NCBI RefSeq assembly: GCF_005145045.1
Contig: NZ_CP039692.1
Coordinates: forward strand, 798,001 to 862,000
Direction of reading: 5' to 3'
Source of the DNA: Agrobacterium larrymoorei
GTDB lineage: Bacteria > Pseudomonadota > Alphaproteobacteria > Rhizobiales > Rhizobiaceae
DNA length: 64,000 nucleotides
The stretch's first letter is position 1. Every line of letters begins with the position of its first letter. Under the pieces are notes generated by a model, which made no database searches, was not told the origin of the DNA, and saw nothing but the letters and a program-made list of their open reading frames with translations. The position numbers and the translations under genes are program-made. Positions 40,693-50,066 of this stretch are shown here, one piece after another.

Positions 40693-42093
40693 TCAGTTCC
40701 GGCCCCGCCACCATGCGACCTGCTTGCGCACTTCCGAAGGCGCAGTGCCGCCGAAGCTGGTACGGCTGGCAACGGATGCCTCGACGGACAGAACATCGAA
40801 AACGCTGGCGGTAATGGCCGGGTTGATCTCCTGCAATTCTTCAAGCGAAAGATCGGCCAGATCGCAGCCTTTCTTCTCCGCCAGAGCAACCGCATGGCCT
40901 GTGGCATGGTGTGCATCGCGGAACGGCAGACCCGCCTCGCGAACCAGCCAGTCGGCGAGATCAGTGGCCGTGGAATAGCCGGAACCGGCAGCGGCGCGCA
41001 TCTTGTCGGCACGCACCTCCAGATCACGGATCATTCCGGTCATCGCCGCAATCGCAAGCTCGAGGCTTTCCGCCGCATCGAAAACCTGTTCCTTGTCTTC
41101 CTGCATGTCCTTGGAATAGGCAAGCGGCAGACCCTTCATCACCGTCAGAAGCGCGATCAGCGAGCCGTTGATACGACCGGTCTTGGCGCGCACCAGTTCG
41201 GCAGCATCCGGGTTCTTCTTCTGCGGCATAATGGAAGAGCCGGTGGAAAATGCATCCGACAGGCGGATGAAGCCGAATTGCGGCGTGGACCAGATGACGA
41301 TTTCTTCTGCCAGACGCGAAAGATGCGTAGCGCAGATGGACGCGATGGAGAGGAACTCCAGCGCAAAATCGCGATCCGATACGGTATCGATGGAGTTGCG
41401 CGTCGGTTCACGGAAGCCGAGCGCATTTGCGGTCATGTGACGATCGATCGGGTAACCGGTTCCGGCAAGTGCTGCAGCGCCAATCGGGCTTTCGTCCAGA
41501 TGCTCGATGGCGTGGCGAACGCGGGCGCGGTCACGTCCGAACATTTCCACATAGGCCATGCAATGGTGGCCGAAAGTTACCGGCTGCGCCGTCTGCAAGT
41601 GAGTGAAGCCGGGCATGACCGTATCGGCATGCTGTTCTGCGCGATCAAGAAACGCCGCGATCAAGGCGCTCAGCATGGCTTCCGTCTTTTGAAGCTCTTC
41701 CTTGACCCAGAGGCGGAAATCGAGCGCCACTTGGTCATTGCGCGAACGGGCCGTATGCAGGCGACCGGCAGCCGTGCCGATAAGGTTCGCGAGACGCGCT
41801 TCGATGTTCATATGAATGTCTTCGAGCTTGCGCGAAAACTCGAAAGTTCCGGCCTCGATCTCTGACAGGATAGTGTTCAGCCCGTGAATGATCTTGTCTT
41901 TATCTTCCGCGGAAATAATGCCTTTTGCGGCAAGCATGGTGGCATGCGCCACAGAGCCGCGTATATCCTGAGCATAAAGCTTCTTGTCGAAGCCGATGGA
42001 GGCATTTATCTCTTCCATGATGGCCGAAGGACCGGAAGCGAAACGCCCGCCCCACATCTGGTTGGAGGATTTCTGTTCGGTGCCGTCAGCCAT
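40693..42093 (-). CDS. argH: Argininosuccinate lyase
   Basis: ArgH releases arginine and fumarate from argininosuccinate, the last step of arginine synthesis. The 466-residue protein has the fumarase/aspartase superfamily signature [12 protein letters not shown], the [16 protein letters not shown] substrate site and the catalytic-His region [19 protein letters not shown] at 42093 is 9 nt from AGGGGC; the open frame upstream enters the divergent tlpA gene. Only 25 nt separate the argH and tlpA start codons. Confidence 0.97.
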   Translation of the reverse strand: MADGTEQKSSNQMWGGRFASGPSAIMEEINASIGFDKKLYAQDIRGSVAHATMLAAKGIISAEDKDKIIHGLNTILSEIEAGTFEFSRKLEDIHMNIEARLANLIGTAAGRLHTARSRNDQVALDFRLWVKEELQKTEAMLSALIAAFLDRAEQHADTVMPGFTHLQTAQPVTFGHHCMAYVEMFGRDRARVRHAIEHLDESPIGAAALAGTGYPIDRHMTANALGFREPTRNSIDTVSDRDFALEFLSIASICATHLSRLAEEIVIWSTPQFGFIRLSDAFSTGSSIMPQKKNPDAAELVRAKTGRINGSLIALLTVMKGLPLAYSKDMQEDKEQVFDAAESLELAIAAMTGMIRDLEVRADKMRAAAGSGYSTATDLADWLVREAGLPFRDAHHATGHAVALAEKKGCDLADLSLEELQEINPAITASVFDVLSVEASVASRTSFGGTAPSEVRKQVAWWRGRN

Positions 42094-42118
42094 AATATGC
42101 GTGCCCCTGGAGTATTCG

Positions 42119-42787
42119 ATGACAGAAAAAAGGCCTTTCAGGCTTCCATCCGCCAGACTTGTTGCAATTGCCGCCATCGCCGGCATCGTCAGCGGCGGGG
42201 GAGTGGTATTGTTCAGGCATATTGGGTCTGAAGGTCAGGTTCAAGGGGCAGCGGCTGCGGATGCGGCTTTATGTGAAGGTGCGGCAAAGCGCATCGCCTC
42301 CATCGATCCCCTCCTGAAAGGCCAGATCGCCGCCATGTCCGCCAGCGACAAGCCACGCATCATCCCGCTTTCCTTCAAGTCTCCCGAGGGCAATGCGATG
42401 ACGCAGGCAGATCTCAAAGGCAAAACGGTGCTGCTCAACCTCTGGGCCACATGGTGCGTGCCCTGCCGCGAAGAAATGCCTGCGCTCAACGCGCTTGAGA
42501 AGGAAAAAGGCAGCAATAATTTCGAAGTCGTCACCGTCAACATCGACACCGGCGGCGACGAAAAGCCGAAAGCCTTCATGAGCGAATACAAGATCGATTC
42601 GCTGAAACTCTATCGCGATAGCTCGATGGGCGTCTTCAACGCACTGAAGAAGGAAGGCCTCGCCTTCGGCCTGCCCGCGACCCTGCTGCTGGACGATAAA
42701 GGCTGCCTGCTTGGCTCCATGAACGGCCCCGCAGCGTGGGATAGTCCCGATGCTAAGGCACTTATTGACAAAGCAACTGCTCTCTAA
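42119..42787 (+). CDS. tlpA: TlpA-family thiol:disulfide oxidoreductase
   Basis: This 222-residue membrane-anchored thioredoxin has an N-terminal signal anchor ([19 protein letters not shown]) and a periplasmic thioredoxin fold with the active site [16 protein letters not shown] and the cis-proline region [15 protein letters not shown]. TlpA reduces cytochrome oxidase Cu centres and cytochrome c thiols in rhizobia. ATG at 42119 has GGAG 6 nt upstream. It is divergent from argH, the usual rhizobial arrangement, and 11 nt ahead of a glutathione transferase gene. Confidence 0.93.
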   Translation: MTEKRPFRLPSARLVAIAAIAGIVSGGGVVLFRHIGSEGQVQGAAAADAALCEGAAKRIASIDPLLKGQIAAMSASDKPRIIPLSFKSPEGNAMTQADLKGKTVLLNLWATWCVPCREEMPALNALEKEKGSNNFEVVTVNIDTGGDEKPKAFMSEYKIDSLKLYRDSSMGVFNALKKEGLAFGLPATLLLDDKGCLLGSMNGPAAWDSPDAKALIDKATAL

Positions 42788-42798
42788 GGATAAATTTT

Positions 42799-43419
42799 AT
42801 GCTTAAAATCTGGGGTCGCATCAACTCGACCAATGTCAGAAAAGTCTTATGGGTAGTCGAGGAACTTGATCTCGTGCACCAGCGTATTGATGCTGGTGGA
42901 GCGTTTGGCCTCGTAAACGATCCCGCCTATCGCGCCATGAACCCGAATGGGCTGGTACCTGTAATTCAGGATGGCGATGACGTTCTCTGGGAATCCAATA
43001 CCATCGTGCGCTATCTGGCAACACGGTACGGAGACGGCGCGCTCAACCTCACCGACCCCATTGCCCGTGCTCAAGCTGAAAAATGGATGGACTGGGCAAC
43101 GTCTGCGCTTGCAGGCACTTTCCGCGATCTTTTCTGGGGCATGGTGCGCACGCCGGAAGATCAGCGTGACATGGCCAAAATCAATACCGCCCGCGAAGCG
43201 GTGGGCAAGCTGTTGAGGATGCCTGACGAAGCATTGGCCAGGCAGGATTATCTCTCGGGAGACACGTTCGGAATAGGAGATATTCCGCTAGGCTGTTTCG
43301 CCTATGCTTGGTTTGAAATGCCTATCGAGCGGCCTGCTCTTCCCAACCTCGAAGCATGGTACCAACGCCTTAAGGGTCGTGAAGCCTATCAGCGCGCGGT
43401 AATGACTCCTCTGACCTAA
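42799..43419 (+). CDS. Glutathione S-transferase family protein
   Basis: This 206-residue protein has the thioredoxin-like N-terminal domain starting LKIWGRINSTNVRKVLWVVEELD, with the Ser of INSTN in the usual activating position, the glutathione-binding NPNGLVPVIQDGDDVLWESNTIVRYL, and an all-helical C-terminal domain. The GST class and substrate are unknown. ATG follows AAGGA. It probably shares a transcript with tlpA and converges on hbdA with 20 nt between stops. Confidence 0.92.
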   Translation: MLKIWGRINSTNVRKVLWVVEELDLVHQRIDAGGAFGLVNDPAYRAMNPNGLVPVIQDGDDVLWESNTIVRYLATRYGDGALNLTDPIARAQAEKWMDWATSALAGTFRDLFWGMVRTPEDQRDMAKINTAREAVGKLLRMPDEALARQDYLSGDTFGIGDIPLGCFAYAWFEMPIERPALPNLEAWYQRLKGREAYQRAVMTPLT

Positions 43420-43439
43420 CTTAAGGTGGTTCGTTCGAT

Positions 43440-44321
43440 TTAACGCGTCGGAACCGGCGTTTCGCCGCGGTAGTCGTAAAAGCCTCGGCCCGATTTGCGG
43501 CCGAGCCAGCCAGCTTCGACGTATTTTACCAGCAGCGGGCACGGGCGGTATTTGCTGTCGGCCAGACCGTCATGCAGCACCTGCATGATCGAGAGACAGG
43601 TGTCGAGACCGATGAAATCGGCAAGCTGGAGCGGGCCCATCGGGTGGTTGGCGCCGAGTTTCATGGCGGTGTCGATGGCCTCGACCGTGCCCACGCCTTC
43701 ATAAAGGGTATAGATCGCCTCGTTGATCATGGGCAACAGAATGCGGTTGACGATGAAGGCCGGAAAATCTTCGGCGACCGTGATTGCCTTGTCCAGCGAG
43801 CGTACATAGTCCTTCGCGGTTTCGAAGGTCTTTTCACCGGTTGCGATACCGCGCACCAGTTCGACCAGCTTCATCACCGGAACGGGGTTCATGAAGTGGA
43901 TGCCCATGAACTGCTCCGGGCGGTCGGTCGCCGAAGCCAGACGGGTGATGGAAAGCGACGATGTATTGGTGGCCAGCAGGGCTTCCGGCTTTAAGACGGG
44001 GCAGACCTGCGCATAAATCTTGCGCTTGGTTTCTTCATGCTCCGTCGCCGCCTCGATAACGAGGTCCATGGCTGCGAGATCGTTGAGATCGGACGAGCCG
44101 CCGATGAGGCCGAGCGCCGATTTGCGGGCATCATCCTCAAGCTTGCCGTTGCTGACCTGACGGGCGAGGTTGCCGTTTATGGTGGCGAGGCCCGCCTCGA
44201 TACGATCCTTGGAAAGATCATAGATGTGGACCTTGTAGCCTGCCAGCGCGGAAACATGCGCAATACCGCAGCCCATCTGACCGGCTCCGATAACACCGAT
44301 GTTTTTGATTGGGGCGGTCAT
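43440..44321 (-). CDS. hbdA: 3-Hydroxybutyryl-CoA dehydrogenase
   Basis: This 293-residue NAD(P)-dependent dehydrogenase has the Rossmann loop GVIGAGQMGCGIAHVSALAG, the catalytic-His segment FMGIHFMNPVPVMKLVELV, and GFYDYRGE at its end. It interconverts acetoacetyl-CoA and 3-hydroxybutyryl-CoA in short-chain fatty acid or polyhydroxybutyrate metabolism. The start has AGGAG upstream. It follows etfA/etfB on the same strand, but a strong terminator lies between, so it probably has its own promoter. Confidence 0.94.
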   Translation of the reverse strand: MTAPIKNIGVIGAGQMGCGIAHVSALAGYKVHIYDLSKDRIEAGLATINGNLARQVSNGKLEDDARKSALGLIGGSSDLNDLAAMDLVIEAATEHEETKRKIYAQVCPVLKPEALLATNTSSLSITRLASATDRPEQFMGIHFMNPVPVMKLVELVRGIATGEKTFETAKDYVRSLDKAITVAEDFPAFIVNRILLPMINEAIYTLYEGVGTVEAIDTAMKLGANHPMGPLQLADFIGLDTCLSIMQVLHDGLADSKYRPCPLLVKYVEAGWLGRKSGRGFYDYRGETPVPTR

Positions 44322-44388
44322 GCGTATTTCTCCTGTCGGGTCTGGTCTGGCGCAGCATGCGCTTGGAACGCGATGTTACGGATATTCT

Positions 44389-44428
44389 CGAAAAACAAAA
44401 GCGGCGCGTTTTCAAAAAACGCGCCGCC
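44389..44428 (-). terminator. Strong intrinsic terminator after etfA
   Basis: On the minus strand GGCGGCGCGTTTT pairs with AAAACGCGCCGC around a short TTG loop and runs into TTTTGTTTTTC. It begins about 17 nt past the etfA stop. Confidence 0.92.
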
Positions 44429-44444
44429 TGTATCAATGCCGCTA

Positions 44445-45374
44445 TCAGATTGCTTTTTCAAGCTCTGGGAGAGCGTCGAAGAGGTCTGCGACTAGGCCGT
44501 AATCGGCAACCTGGAAGATCGGGGCCTCCTCATCCTTGTTGATGGCGACGATGACCTTCGAGTCCTTCATGCCGGCCAGATGCTGGATGGCACCGGAAAT
44601 GCCCGCTGCGATGTAAAGCTGCGGCGCAACCACCTTACCTGTCTGGCCAACCTGCCAGTCGTTCGGAGCATAACCGGCATCCACCGCCGCACGCGATGCG
44701 CCAACGGCAGCACCGAGCTTGTCGGCAACCGGCAGAATGACTTCCTTGAACTTTTCCGAAGAACCGAGTGCACGACCACCGGAGATGATGATCTTGGCAG
44801 AGGTTAGTTCCGGGCGGTCCGAAGAGGCCAGCGCATCCGAGACGAAAGAGGACACGCCGGGGTTTTCTGCAGCCGAGACGGTTTCGACGGAAGCAGAACC
44901 GCCAGCCTGTGCCGGAGCAAAGGACGCGGTACGAACGGTGATAACCTTCTTGGCGTCCGTTGCCTGAACGGTTTGAATGGCGTTGCCGGCATAGATCGGA
45001 CGCTTGAAGGTGTCGGCGGACACGACTTCGGTGATTTCCGACACCTGCGCAACGTCCAGAAGAGCGGCCACGCGCGGAAGCACGTTCTTGGCCGATGCCG
45101 TCGCAGGGGCGATGATCACGTCATAGGATGCGGCAAGCGAAACGAGAAGTGCCGCAAGTGGCTCCGCCAACTGGTTCGCATAGGAAGCATCGTCAGCAAG
45201 AAGAACTTTCGAGACGCCGGAAAGCTTGGCAGCCTCATCGGCTGCGGCCTTTGCACTGGCGCCTGCGACCAGCACATGGACGTCGCCACCAATTTGCGTT
45301 GCCGCCGTCAGCGTTTTCGCCGTCTGGTCGGAAAGGGTTGCATTGTCGTGTTCTGCCAGAAGAAGAATGGCCAT
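44445..45374 (-). CDS. etfA: Electron transfer flavoprotein alpha subunit
   Basis: EtfA carries FAD and passes electrons from acyl-CoA dehydrogenases to ETF:quinone oxidoreductase. The 309-residue protein has the C-terminal FAD domain with [39 protein letters not shown] split by convention, IGQTGK-like [21 protein letters not shown], and [20 protein letters not shown]. It is 23 nt downstream of etfB. Acyl-CoA dehydrogenase of the bkd operon is a probable electron donor. Confidence 0.96.
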   Translation of the reverse strand: MAILLLAEHDNATLSDQTAKTLTAATQIGGDVHVLVAGASAKAAADEAAKLSGVSKVLLADDASYANQLAEPLAALLVSLAASYDVIIAPATASAKNVLPRVAALLDVAQVSEITEVVSADTFKRPIYAGNAIQTVQATDAKKVITVRTASFAPAQAGGSASVETVSAAENPGVSSFVSDALASSDRPELTSAKIIISGGRALGSSEKFKEVILPVADKLGAAVGASRAAVDAGYAPNDWQVGQTGKVVAPQLYIAAGISGAIQHLAGMKDSKVIVAINKDEEAPIFQVADYGLVADLFDALPELEKAI

Positions 45375-45397
45375 ATTTGATCTCCCTTTCGCTTTCC

Positions 45398-46144
45398 TTA
45401 GATTACGCCGTCAGCTTTAAGCTTGGACACCAGTTCGGCAACCGAGCCGACCTTGACGCCTGCCTTGCGGCCAGCGGGCTCCTCGGTCTTCAGAACCTTG
45501 AGGCGCGGTGCGGTATCGACGCCGAAATCGGCAGGCGACTTCTTGTCCAGCGGCTTCTTCTTGGCCTTCATGATGTTCGGCAGCGAGGCATAGCGTGGCT
45601 CGTTGAGACGCAGGTCCGTGGTGACGACGGCTGGCAGCTTCAGTTCAACGGTCTGGAGACCGCCATCCACTTCACGAGTGACGGCAACCTTGCCATCGGA
45701 GGGTTCGACCTTGGAGGCAAATGTGCCCTGACCCCAGCCGAGAAGAGCAGCCAGCATCTGGCCGGTCTGGTTCGAATCGTCATCGATGGCCTGCTTGCCG
45801 ACGATGACGAGGCCGGGGTTCTCAGCCTCGACCACGCCCTTCAAGAGCTTGGCAACCGCGAGCGGCTCAACCGTTTCGTCGGTTTCGATGAGGATTGCGC
45901 GGTCGGCGCCCATGGCGAGCGCGGTGCGCAGCGTCTCTTCAGCCTTTGCAGGGCCGATGGACACGACCACCACTTCCTCCGCCTTGCCCGCCTCCTTCAG
46001 GCGCAGCGCTTCTTCAACCGAGATTTCGTCAAACGGGTTCATCGACATCTTGACGTTGGCAAGCTCAACACCGGAACCATCCGCTTTCACGCGGATCTTC
46101 ACGTTGTAGTCCACCACACGCTTCACAGGCACAAGAATCTTCAT
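45398..46144 (-). CDS. etfB: Electron transfer flavoprotein beta subunit
   Basis: EtfB (248 residues) binds AMP and forms the ETF dimer with EtfA. Hallmarks are [57 protein letters not shown] and the recognition-loop region with [25 protein letters not shown] at 46144 was chosen from the family N-terminus; the frame is open upstream to 46207. A palindromic operator candidate lies about 145 nt upstream. Confidence 0.96.
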   Translation of the reverse strand: MKILVPVKRVVDYNVKIRVKADGSGVELANVKMSMNPFDEISVEEALRLKEAGKAEEVVVVSIGPAKAEETLRTALAMGADRAILIETDETVEPLAVAKLLKGVVEAENPGLVIVGKQAIDDDSNQTGQMLAALLGWGQGTFASKVEPSDGKVAVTREVDGGLQTVELKLPAVVTTDLRLNEPRYASLPNIMKAKKKPLDKKSPADFGVDTAPRLKVLKTEEPAGRKAGVKVGSVAELVSKLKADGVI

Positions 46145-46288
46145 CGGTAGCCTTCTCTCAACTCCTGACCATGAACGCGAACGCTCGACGGTCCTCCTGA
46201 TAATCAAGTCGAGCCATGGATACGCATTTTTCCATCAAGTTCAACGGAACAATGCTCATGGCGTCATGCACTTCCGGGATATCTTACG

Positions 46289-46304
46289 TTGACGTTAACG
46301 TAAA
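46289..46304 (-). promoter_or_regulatory. Candidate MerR/LiuR-type operator upstream of etfBA
   Basis: The 16-bp near-palindrome TTGACGTTAACGTAAA surrounds an ACGTTAACGT core; a half-site TTACGTT directly precedes it. Sequences of this form have been described for MerR-family LiuR regulators of branched-chain amino acid and fatty acid catabolism in proteobacteria. It lies between the rhomboid stop and etfB. Confidence 0.55.
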
Positions 46305-46325
46305 TACACGGCTTCAGAATAATTT

Positions 46326-47102
46326 TCACGGAACGCCATCGAATGGCCGTTCCGTTTGCGACACGAGAGCGCTTTGCGGCCCCTGATTTTTATGCTGCAC
46401 GGCGCGCGGGGTCACGATCTGACGGTCGAACAGAGGCACGCCACGCCTGCGGAAGAAAAGCACGAGAACCAAACCAGCCATGATGCCACCCACATGCGCA
46501 GCCCATGAAACGCCCTGCTCCAGCCCAAAAAGCAGCATGAAAAACTGCTGCGCCACCCAGAAGGCAAGCGGAATGAAGGCTGGCAAGGGAATGGGTATGC
46601 GCATGAAAACCAGCACCCAGACCCGCACCTTTGGATGGAGCAGAAGATAAGCGGCGACAACGCCGGAGACCGCCCCGGACGCGCCAATCAGCGGACCTTG
46701 AGACGCTGGCTCGATCAGAGCGTGGAACAAGGCTCCGGCAGCGGCGCAGGCCAGATAGAAAATCAGAAATCGCAGATGGCCGAAGGCATCTTCGACATTA
46801 TCGCCGAAGACCCAGAGAAAAACCATGTTGGACGCCAGATGCAGGAAGCCGAGATGCAGAAAGGCGTAGGTCAGCACCGTGGCATCGGTCGGTACGATTT
46901 TCATCGCGTCATCGAGGATCGCATAATCGAAGACAACCGCTGGGATGAAGCCAAGCCCGAGAATGGCGGCGTTGGCCTGCTCTTCAGAGGAAAAAGCGCC
47001 CGCAACCAACCAGACGAGAATGTTGATGCCAATCAGCGTCAGCGTGACATATTGCAGCTTGATGTGCTTGAGCGAGTTCGCGTCATGCAGCGGAATGAAC
47101 AT
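46326..47102 (-). CDS. Rhomboid family intramembrane serine protease
   Basis: This 258-residue protein has six predicted transmembrane helices and the rhomboid catalytic elements: HLGFLHLASNMVFLWVFGDNVED, the serine motif GASGAVSG, and the catalytic His in SWAAHVGGIMAGL. It would cleave substrates within the inner membrane; no substrate can be named. The N-terminus MFIPLHDANSLKHIKLQYVT is typical of the alphaproteobacterial group. It is upstream of the etf genes on the same strand, 39 nt downstream of the adenosyltransferase gene. Confidence 0.92.
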   Translation of the reverse strand: MFIPLHDANSLKHIKLQYVTLTLIGINILVWLVAGAFSSEEQANAAILGLGFIPAVVFDYAILDDAMKIVPTDATVLTYAFLHLGFLHLASNMVFLWVFGDNVEDAFGHLRFLIFYLACAAAGALFHALIEPASQGPLIGASGAVSGVVAAYLLLHPKVRVWVLVFMRIPIPLPAFIPLAFWVAQQFFMLLFGLEQGVSWAAHVGGIMAGLVLVLFFRRRGVPLFDRQIVTPRAVQHKNQGPQSALVSQTERPFDGVP

Positions 47103-47141
47103 GTGAAGACGACCTCGATCTTTCCGCTCAACGGTTCCGGC

Positions 47142-47729
47142 TTAGCGATTCTGTCCCGGCACCCACAGCACATCCAACTTTGCCGCATCCCCCGCATGAT
47201 TGGCAAAGCGTGCTGCAACGAACAGAAAATCGGACAGGCGGTTGATATATTTCAGCGCGGCATCGCTGACCGCCTCGCCTTCCAGCCGCGAAAGCTCCAC
47301 CATTCTGCGCTCCGCCCGCCTGGAAACGGTGCGCGCCAGATGCAAGTAAGCGGCAGCGGCAGAACCGCCGGGCAGCACGAATGATTTGAGCGGCTCGAGC
47401 CCTTCGTTCAACGCGTCGATCTCGCTCTCGATACGGCTAACCTGAGACTCTATGATCCTGAGCGGCTCATAAGACAGCGGCTTGCCGTCATCCGGTGTTG
47501 CGAGGTCCGCGCCTAAATCGAAAAGATCGTTCTGGATGCGGAAGAGCATGGCGTCCAGTTCCGGCAATTCCTTCGTGTGGAGGCGCGCCATGCCGATGAC
47601 GGAGTTGGTTTCATCTACGTCGCCATAGCTTTCCACGCGCAGATCATGCTTTGCCCGGCGTGGCCCGGAAACCAGCGCCGTCGTACCGTCGTCACCCGTG
47701 CGCGTGTAAATCTTGTTCAGCTTTACCAT
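47142..47729 (-). CDS. PduO-type cob(I)alamin adenosyltransferase
   Basis: This 195-residue enzyme adds the adenosyl group of ATP to cob(I)alamin to form coenzyme B12. It has the ATP-binding TRTGDDGTTALVSGPRRAKHD, ESYGDVDETNSVIG, and FVLPGGSAAAAYLHLARTVSRRAERRMV with the Arg/Glu residues of the trimer interface active site. ATG at 47729 was chosen over an upstream in-frame codon by family start. It follows a small HIG1-like gene with 2 nt between, so the two are co-transcribed. CobST lie 11 kb away in the same window. Confidence 0.95.
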   Translation of the reverse strand: MVKLNKIYTRTGDDGTTALVSGPRRAKHDLRVESYGDVDETNSVIGMARLHTKELPELDAMLFRIQNDLFDLGADLATPDDGKPLSYEPLRIIESQVSRIESEIDALNEGLEPLKSFVLPGGSAAAAYLHLARTVSRRAERRMVELSRLEGEAVSDAALKYINRLSDFLFVAARFANHAGDAAKLDVLWVPGQNR

Positions 47730-47731
47730 GC

Positions 47732-47929
47732 TCAGCGCCCGCCGCCCGTCAGCCACAGGGTGAACATGATCAGCACGATGGCGATGGCCTGAAGCAGCAA
47801 TCTAAGCTGCATGAGCTTGTTGGAGCGATTGGCGTCCGTGCCTTTCACCATGTTGAACAGCCCGCGTATGAGCACCAGCACGACCAGCCCCATAACGATG
47901 ACCGCGAGAACGGTTGTAAAACTGGACAT
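47732..47929 (-). CDS. Small twin-transmembrane protein, HIG1-domain-like
   Basis: This 65-residue protein has two hydrophobic helices (about 5-25 and 45-62) joined by a polar turn with KGTDANRSNKLMQLRLLLQ, the pattern of the HIG1 (hypoxia-induced) family. Mitochondrial HIG1 proteins associate with respiratory complexes; the bacterial role is not established. ATG at 47929 follows GGAGG. It is 2 nt upstream of the adenosyltransferase gene, an association seen in rhizobia. Confidence 0.75.
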   Translation of the reverse strand: MSSFTTVLAVIVMGLVVLVLIRGLFNMVKGTDANRSNKLMQLRLLLQAIAIVLIMFTLWLTGGGR

Positions 47930-47986
47930 GCGCTAACCTCCCTCAAGACTTTGAAACCGTTCTAACTGATCAGCTTAGGCATTTGC

Positions 47987-48152
47987 TAGAGCGTTTTCTT
48001 GTTAAATGGAAACAGTTCTGCCGGAGCAGGTTTTTGTCAGGGCAAAGGCGATTGGCGAAGGGCATACCCAAAGGTACGGTCGAGCCGATCGCCTTTGAGC
48101 CTGGCGGAAAGATGCCCGGCAGAACGTTTCCATTTAACAAGGAAACGCTCTA
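47987..48152. repeat. 166-bp nested palindromic intergenic element (RIME/MITE-like)
   Basis: The outer arms 47987-48024 and 48116-48152 are inverted copies that differ by one indel and one substitution over about 37 bp; each end begins TAGAGCG. An inner perfect 9-bp pair, AAAGGCGAT (48044-48052) and ATCGCCTTT (48088-48096), is nested within. No coding capacity is present. This fits the non-autonomous intergenic mosaic elements known in Rhizobiaceae. The right end overlaps the stop codon of the neighbouring dehydrogenase gene. Confidence 0.88.
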
Positions 48153-48983
48153 ATCGAACTTGCGAAGAACGCGGTAAAACAGTGAAGCGGGCAAAAGTCG
48201 CTTGAGCAACACGCCCTGTTTCGCCGGAGTGGTGATGACGTAATGCGGCTTTGGCCGAGGTGCCGTCAAAGCGTGTCTCAGTTCCTTGTAGACCGCTTCC
48301 GGTCCAAGCTTGTGCTTGTTGACCGGGCCGGTGCCATCCAGCCGCGCAAGCTGCCTGCGATATTCCGCCGCGTGCGCGGAGTTTTCGAGATCGATATTGT
48401 CCCTGATGTGCTTGAGCGCCGTTGGCGTGAAGTTGGTCGCAATCGGCCCCGGCTCGATCAGGCTGACATGAATGCCACTGCCCTGCAGCTCCATGCGCAG
48501 CGTCACGCCAAGTCCCTCGATGGCGAATTTCGATGCGGTGTAAGCGCCGCGATACCGATAAGGTACTAGCCCGAGAATAGAGGAGCAGTGAACGATCCGG
48601 CCCTGCCCGCGCCTGCGCATCAAGGGAATCACGCGGCAGGTCAGGTCATGCCAGCCGAAGACATTGGTCTCGAACTGCCTGCGCAGAACCTCGACCGAAA
48701 TATCCTCCACCGCACCCGCTTGTCCATAAGCGCCGTTGTTAAATAGCGCATCGATGCGCCCGCCAGTGCGCGCGGCCACCTCATCGACCAGTGCTGCGAT
48801 GGTCTCTGGCTTGGTGTAATCCATGATGAGAGTTTCGATGCCGGAGCGCTCCAGCTCCACCATGTCCTCCACCCGGCGCACGGTTGCGAACACCCTCCAG
48901 CCATCGGCATGCAGTGCCTTGGCGCAATGCGCCCCGATACCGGTGGAACATCCCGTAATGATTATCACCGGCTTTTCGGACAT
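48150..48983 (-). CDS. Short-chain dehydrogenase/reductase (SDR) family protein
   Basis: This 277-residue classical SDR has the cofactor loop TGCSTGIGAHCAKAL, NNGAYG, the catalytic Ser in HCSSILGLVPYRYRGAY and the YTASK catalytic pair, then EPGPIATNF. The C-terminal extension after residue 230 is seen in SDR9-like enzymes. Substrate unknown. The TAG stop is the terminal TAG of the adjacent palindromic repeat, so insertion of that element has set the present C-terminus (LFYRVLRKFD). The start follows AAGGA. Confidence 0.92.
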   Translation of the reverse strand: MSEKPVIIITGCSTGIGAHCAKALHADGWRVFATVRRVEDMVELERSGIETLIMDYTKPETIAALVDEVAARTGGRIDALFNNGAYGQAGAVEDISVEVLRRQFETNVFGWHDLTCRVIPLMRRRGQGRIVHCSSILGLVPYRYRGAYTASKFAIEGLGVTLRMELQGSGIHVSLIEPGPIATNFTPTALKHIRDNIDLENSAHAAEYRRQLARLDGTGPVNKHKLGPEAVYKELRHALTAPRPKPHYVITTPAKQGVLLKRLLPASLFYRVLRKFD

Positions 48984-49113
48984 GTGCTTCCTTGAGAATC
49001 GATGTTTTAACGTTTGGCAAACCTAAGCGCAGTTTCAGTAGTGCACAATTCTTCTTCGTGATGGAACCGATTGGAACGCTCAAGCGCTGTACAAACGAGA
49101 ACCGATTTCCCAT

Positions 49114-49139
49114 ATTTCATTGCACCTTACGAATGAAAT
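49114..49139 (+). promoter_or_regulatory. Inverted repeat upstream of yihY
   Basis: ATTTCATT and AATGAAAT form 8-bp arms with a 10-nt spacer, ending 9 nt before the AAGGAGGTGAC ribosome binding site of yihY. It could be an operator or a leader hairpin in the 174-nt divergent region. Confidence 0.35.
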
Positions 49140-49157
49140 GCCGATCAAGGAGGTGAC

Positions 49158-50066
49158 ATGGTCGCCGCTTTACGCCTCGCCCAGAAAGTTGCCTTCGATG
49201 CTTATTTTCATTTCGCGGAGGACGATGGCTGGGCAATGGCGAGCCATGTGGCGCTCTCCATTCTGCTGGCGCTCTTCCCGTTCCTGATTTTCGGCACGGC
49301 GCTGGCCAGCTTTCTCGGCGCGGATCAATTTTCCGAAACGGCTGTCCATTTGATTTTCGATACATGGCCGGAAGCGATTGCCGGGCCGCTGGCTGCGCAG
49401 GTGCAGCAAGTATTGACCATTCCGCGCGGCGGCCTGCTGACGATTTCGGTATTGGCCGCAGCCTACTTCGCCTCGAATGGAGTCGAAGCCATCCGCATAT
49501 CTCTCAACCGAGCCTATCGCGTCAGCGAAACCCGCTGGTGGTATGTCACACGCCTGCTCAGCCTGTTTTACGTCATCCTCGCGGTCATCATCTTCACAGG
49601 CATCAGCATCGTGCTGGTTGCGGTGCCTGTCGCCCTGCGATTTGCAGAAACGCGCTGGCCGCTTCTGACGGACATATTGAAGACGATCTCGAACCTTGGC
49701 CTTTACGGCACGATCATCGTTCTCGCCGTCGGCCTTGTTGCTGCGCATTTGTGGCTGCCTGCGGGTCGGCGAAAGCTTTGGGACGTGCTTCCCGGCATTC
49801 TGCTGACCCTGATTTTCTGGGTCATCGGCGCGGGCATTTTTGCCTATTATCTCGCAACCTTCGCCAATTATTCCGCCACCTATGCCGGTCTGGCCTCGGT
49901 CATGATCGTGCTGGTGTTCCTTTACATGATCGGGGTCATATTCATGCTGGGCGCGGAAGTGAATGCCGCCCTGATGAAATACCGCGTGCGCCACATAGTG
50001 AAGGCGGGCATTCACACCGGAAGCTTGAAGCAGGCACTAGAGGCCGACGAGGCGGCGGATATCTGA
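49158..50066 (+). CDS. YihY/BrkB family inner-membrane protein
   Basis: This 302-residue protein has about six transmembrane helices and the YihY family marks: DGWAMASHVALSILLALFPFLIF at the first helix, SNGVEAIRISLNRAYRV, and ANYSATYAGLASVMIVLVFLYMIGVIFMLGAEVNA near the end. Members were once called ribonuclease BN or serum-resistance BrkB; the true function is unknown. It has an unusually perfect Shine-Dalgarno, AAGGAGGTGAC. Its 3' end overlaps the convergent gluQRS gene by 30 nt. Confidence 0.92.
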   Translation: MVAALRLAQKVAFDAYFHFAEDDGWAMASHVALSILLALFPFLIFGTALASFLGADQFSETAVHLIFDTWPEAIAGPLAAQVQQVLTIPRGGLLTISVLAAAYFASNGVEAIRISLNRAYRVSETRWWYVTRLLSLFYVILAVIIFTGISIVLVAVPVALRFAETRWPLLTDILKTISNLGLYGTIIVLAVGLVAAHLWLPAGRRKLWDVLPGILLTLIFWVIGAGIFAYYLATFANYSATYAGLASVMIVLVFLYMIGVIFMLGAEVNAALMKYRVRHIVKAGIHTGSLKQALEADEAADI

